Positions 6,255-8,178 of a stretch of DNA of 8,178 nt are shown here, one piece after another. The DNA comes from DATLYB01 sp964502525 (GTDB lineage Bacteria; Bacteroidota; Bacteroidia; Chitinophagales; CAIOSU01). The translations under genes and the position numbers were made by a program. Numbering within the stretch: position 1 is the first letter of the stretch; the number at the start of each line of letters is the position of its first letter. The notes under the pieces were generated by a model that was given only the letters and a program-made list of their open reading frames with translations, did no database searches and was not told the DNA's origin. Location: NCBI GenBank assembly GCA_964502525.1, contig CAZCXH010000199.1:1-8178 (forward strand). The letters are read 5' to 3'.

Positions 6255-8178
6255 TTCTTCCTTGGAGCCTCATTAAGCCTGATGCTGTCAGGCACTACGG
6301 AGTCAATCACCAATTTCTCGGAAAGAACCTTGAAGGTGGTGCGCCTGTTGCGCTGGTGTTCTTCCTCGGTGCAGTTAACATCATTGCCGCATTGATTCAC
6401 CAGTTTCGTTTCTCCGTATCCTTTTGCCCTGACGCGCTTCTGGTCAATCCCCTTTTCAATCAGGTAGCGCACCACCGATTCCGCCCTTCCCTGCGAAAGC
6501 GCAAGATTGTAGGCATCGCTTCCGCGCGAGTCGGTGTGAGAGCCTATTTCCACAATCACATCAGGATTTTCAGTCAGCAGCATCGCCAGCGTGTCCAATA
6601 TCGGCTTCGACTCCGCTCGCAGCACAGTGCTGTCATAATCATAGTATATGTTTTCGATAACAATTTCTTTTTCTTCATAGATGCGGTCCATTAATATGCG
6701 TACCTTGACGGTGATAAGGATCTTTTCCAGATCGCGCAATCCTTTGGTTGTGGCGTCAACGGATTTATTGAAATAATCCTGTTTTTCAGAATATACCTTG
6801 TAATTTGAATTTGCGTCAAGGTCAAACGCAAACCTTCCATACTTGTCTGAAAACACGGAATCAATGAGCTTTAATCCGCCCTCATATTTTTTCAGAGTCA
6901 GAAGAGCCTGCGGCAGGGGAGTGAGGTCAACCACCTTGCTATTGGGATCAGCGGGATTCTCATAAATTTTTTCAAGAACAATTCCATCAAGTTTGAAAAT
7001 ATTTTCGTTGGCAAGCAGGAAATGGTAGATGTCGTCACCGCCCTGCCCTCCTTCGCGCGATGATGAAAAATATCCGGAAGAACGGATAGGGTCGTTTTCA
7101 TCCCTGGGTTTTATCTTTTCAAAAAGGATTCCGAAATCATCAGCGCCCGTATTGACCGGAGGCTTCAGGTTCACCACATTTTTCCAAACCTTGTCCGATG
7201 CTTTCTGCGCGGAAAAAATGTCAAGCCCGCCCATCCCCACGTGACCGCTTGAAGAAAAATACAGAGTCCCCTCCTCATCCACGAAAGGGAACATCTCATC
7301 CCCAGCAGTATTGATTTCATTGCCGAGATTTTTGGGTGCCGTCCAGTTGTTTTCTTCGTAGGTGGTGATGTATAAATCTTTTCCTCCATGTCCTGAAGCC
7401 GGAACATCAGCGGCAAAAATCATCGTGTTGGCATCTTTGGAAAGCCAGGGGGTTCCGGTATTTACAGTGTCTCCGAATAAAACAACCGGAATGGGATTGC
7501 TCCAGTAAACCCCATCGTAAGTAGCCTCCATTATTTTACAGTAATCATCTTTTTTCCCTTGCGAGCCGCAACGGGTGAAATACATTAAGGTGAAATCTTC
7601 ATTGAAAGCGGGTGTGCCGTCATTGAAGCCGCTGTTGGTTTGCGGGCTGAAGGGCGCGTTGGAGCGGTACTCTCCATCAGCTTCCCGCTTTGAAATAAAG
7701 ATGTCTGAGAACTTTTCATTGGTCCAATAATAAGTATCGCCCCCGGCTGCATCATATTTGTCCGAAGTGAAAACAAGGTCTTTGTTTTTGTAAAACACAG
7801 GCGCATATTCATTGGCAGGCGTGTTAACATGATTAAGATTCGTAATCGTCATATTGCTGCGTGCCGACTGCCATTTGGAGGCTTCCTTGCAGGCTTTGAT
7901 GAGTTCCGCTGCCTTCTGTTTGTTGAATGGGTCATCGCGGGAATACTCATAAAACTGCGTGATTGCCTGGCTGTATTTTTCGTTTGCCATCAGCATCAAA
8001 CCATAGTTCAGCTTGACAATCGGCTCAGCGTATTCAAGCTCAACCGCCTTAGCATACCACTGTTCGGCTTCCTTCGTGTTGTTGCTCAGGCGATAGCTTT
8101 CTCCAGCCATGAAAGCCTTCTCAGCCTTCTGCCTGGCATCGCTTTCATCCTTGAATTCCGTTTTGAAAAAATTTGCCG
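6251..8178 (-). CDS. OmpA-family TPR / PD40-propeller / CRD envelope protein, PorE-like, 5' end outside window
   Basis: The frame is open to the right edge: 22 further complete codons precede the Met at 8110 and continue the helical repeat sequence, so that Met is internal and the true start lies beyond the window. At least 641 residues are visible. Numbering from that Met, TPR-like helices occupy the start to about 80. Residues about 100-365 are PD40/WD40-like propeller blades (EYAPVFYKNKDLVFTS, GTPAFNEDFTLMYFT, GTPWLSKDANTMIFA, DEMFPFVDEEGTLYFSS, SGYFSSSREGGQGGDDIY). About 372-450 resembles a carboxypeptidase regulatory-like domain. Residues 487-597 form an OmpA C-terminal domain with the expected peptidoglycan-binding D527 and R542, the NRRT motif and a likely C575-C580 disulfide. 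This order matches PorE, a peptidoglycan-binding lipoprotein tied to type IX secretion in Porphyromonas gingivalis, but Bacteroidota carry many paralogues of this design. It probably sits in the periplasm anchored to the outer membrane; the signal peptide is not visible. Confidence 0.9.
   Translation of the reverse strand, partial: ANFFKTEFKDESDARQKAEKAFMAGESYRLSNNTKEAEQWYAKAVELEYAEPIVKLNYGLMLMANEKYSQAITQFYEYSRDDPFNKQKAAELIKACKEASKWQSARSNMTITNLNHVNTPANEYAPVFYKNKDLVFTSDKYDAAGGDTYYWTNEKFSDIFISKREADGEYRSNAPFSPQTNSGFNDGTPAFNEDFTLMYFTRCGSQGKKDDYCKIMEATYDGVYWSNPIPVVLFGDTVNTGTPWLSKDANTMIFAADVPASGHGGKDLYITTYEENNWTAPKNLGNEINTAGDEMFPFVDEEGTLYFSSSGHVGMGGLDIFSAQKASDKVWKNVVNLKPPVNTGADDFGILFEKIKPRDENDPIRSSGYFSSSREGGQGGDDIYHFLLANENIFKLDGIVLEKIYENPADPNSKVVDLTPLPQALLTLKKYEGGLKLIDSVFSDKYGRFAFDLDANSNYKVYSEKQDYFNKSVDATTKGLRDLEKILITVKVRILMDRIYEEKEIVIENIYYDYDSTVLRAESKPILDTLAMLLTENPDVIVEIGSHTDSRGSDAYNLALSQGRAESVVRYLIEKGIDQKRVRAKGYGETKLVNQCGNDVNCTEEEHQRNRRTTFKVLSEKLVIDSVVPDSIRLNEAPRKN

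Noticed and set aside
6188..6694. Plus-strand open frame of 168 codons across the end of asnB and the OmpA domain
   Set aside because: It runs antisense to the conserved OmpA C-terminal domain and overlaps asnB in another frame; no family resemblance.
8108..8110. ATG at 8110 (minus strand) as the start of the OmpA-family gene
   Set aside because: The frame continues upstream without a stop to the window edge with TPR-like sequence, and no signal peptide follows this Met, so it is internal.

Overview
The window looks like a chromosomal segment from a member of the Bacteroidota, possibly an uncultured or Chitinophagales-like lineage of medium GC; the rank below phylum is a guess. Four things point there. 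The type IIA topoisomerase A subunit has the Bacteroidota ParC-type sequence. One gene encodes a TPR / PD40-propeller / carboxypeptidase-regulatory / OmpA protein like those around type IX secretion. The genes lack Shine-Dalgarno sequences and have A/T-rich leaders. A TAnnTTTG promoter element precedes asnB.

Layout, left to right. A small plus-strand gene (132-461) encodes a secreted, cysteine-containing lipoprotein of unknown function. Between its stop and the 3' end of the next gene lies a nested inverted-repeat block (about 467-569). Two minus-strand genes follow in the same direction, 36 bp apart: parC (1154-4147), then a DUF4442 hot-dog-fold protein (590-1117); they may be co-transcribed. 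A 205-bp divergent intergenic region (4148-4352) holds an exact DnaA-box match, short inverted repeats and the asnB promoter element. The plus-strand asnB (4353-6254) encodes a complete glutamine-hydrolysing asparagine synthetase. Its stop overlaps by 4 bp the stop of a convergent minus-strand OmpA-family gene (6251 to the right edge), whose 5' end lies outside the window.

The genes do not form one pathway: they cover DNA topology, asparagine synthesis, a probable thioesterase-like protein and envelope proteins. The notable signal is repetitive DNA inside otherwise ordinary genes. A perfect 33-bp palindrome (16-bp arms) sits in frame within asnB, just after the ATP-binding PP-loop, and adds 11 residues. 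A degenerate tract of about ten 7-bp units is read through in the C-terminal tail of parC. With the hairpin block behind the lipoprotein gene, this suggests a genome seeded with small palindromic and tandem elements, some of which have become coding sequence. No CRISPR array, tRNA, rRNA, transposase or complete mobile element was seen.
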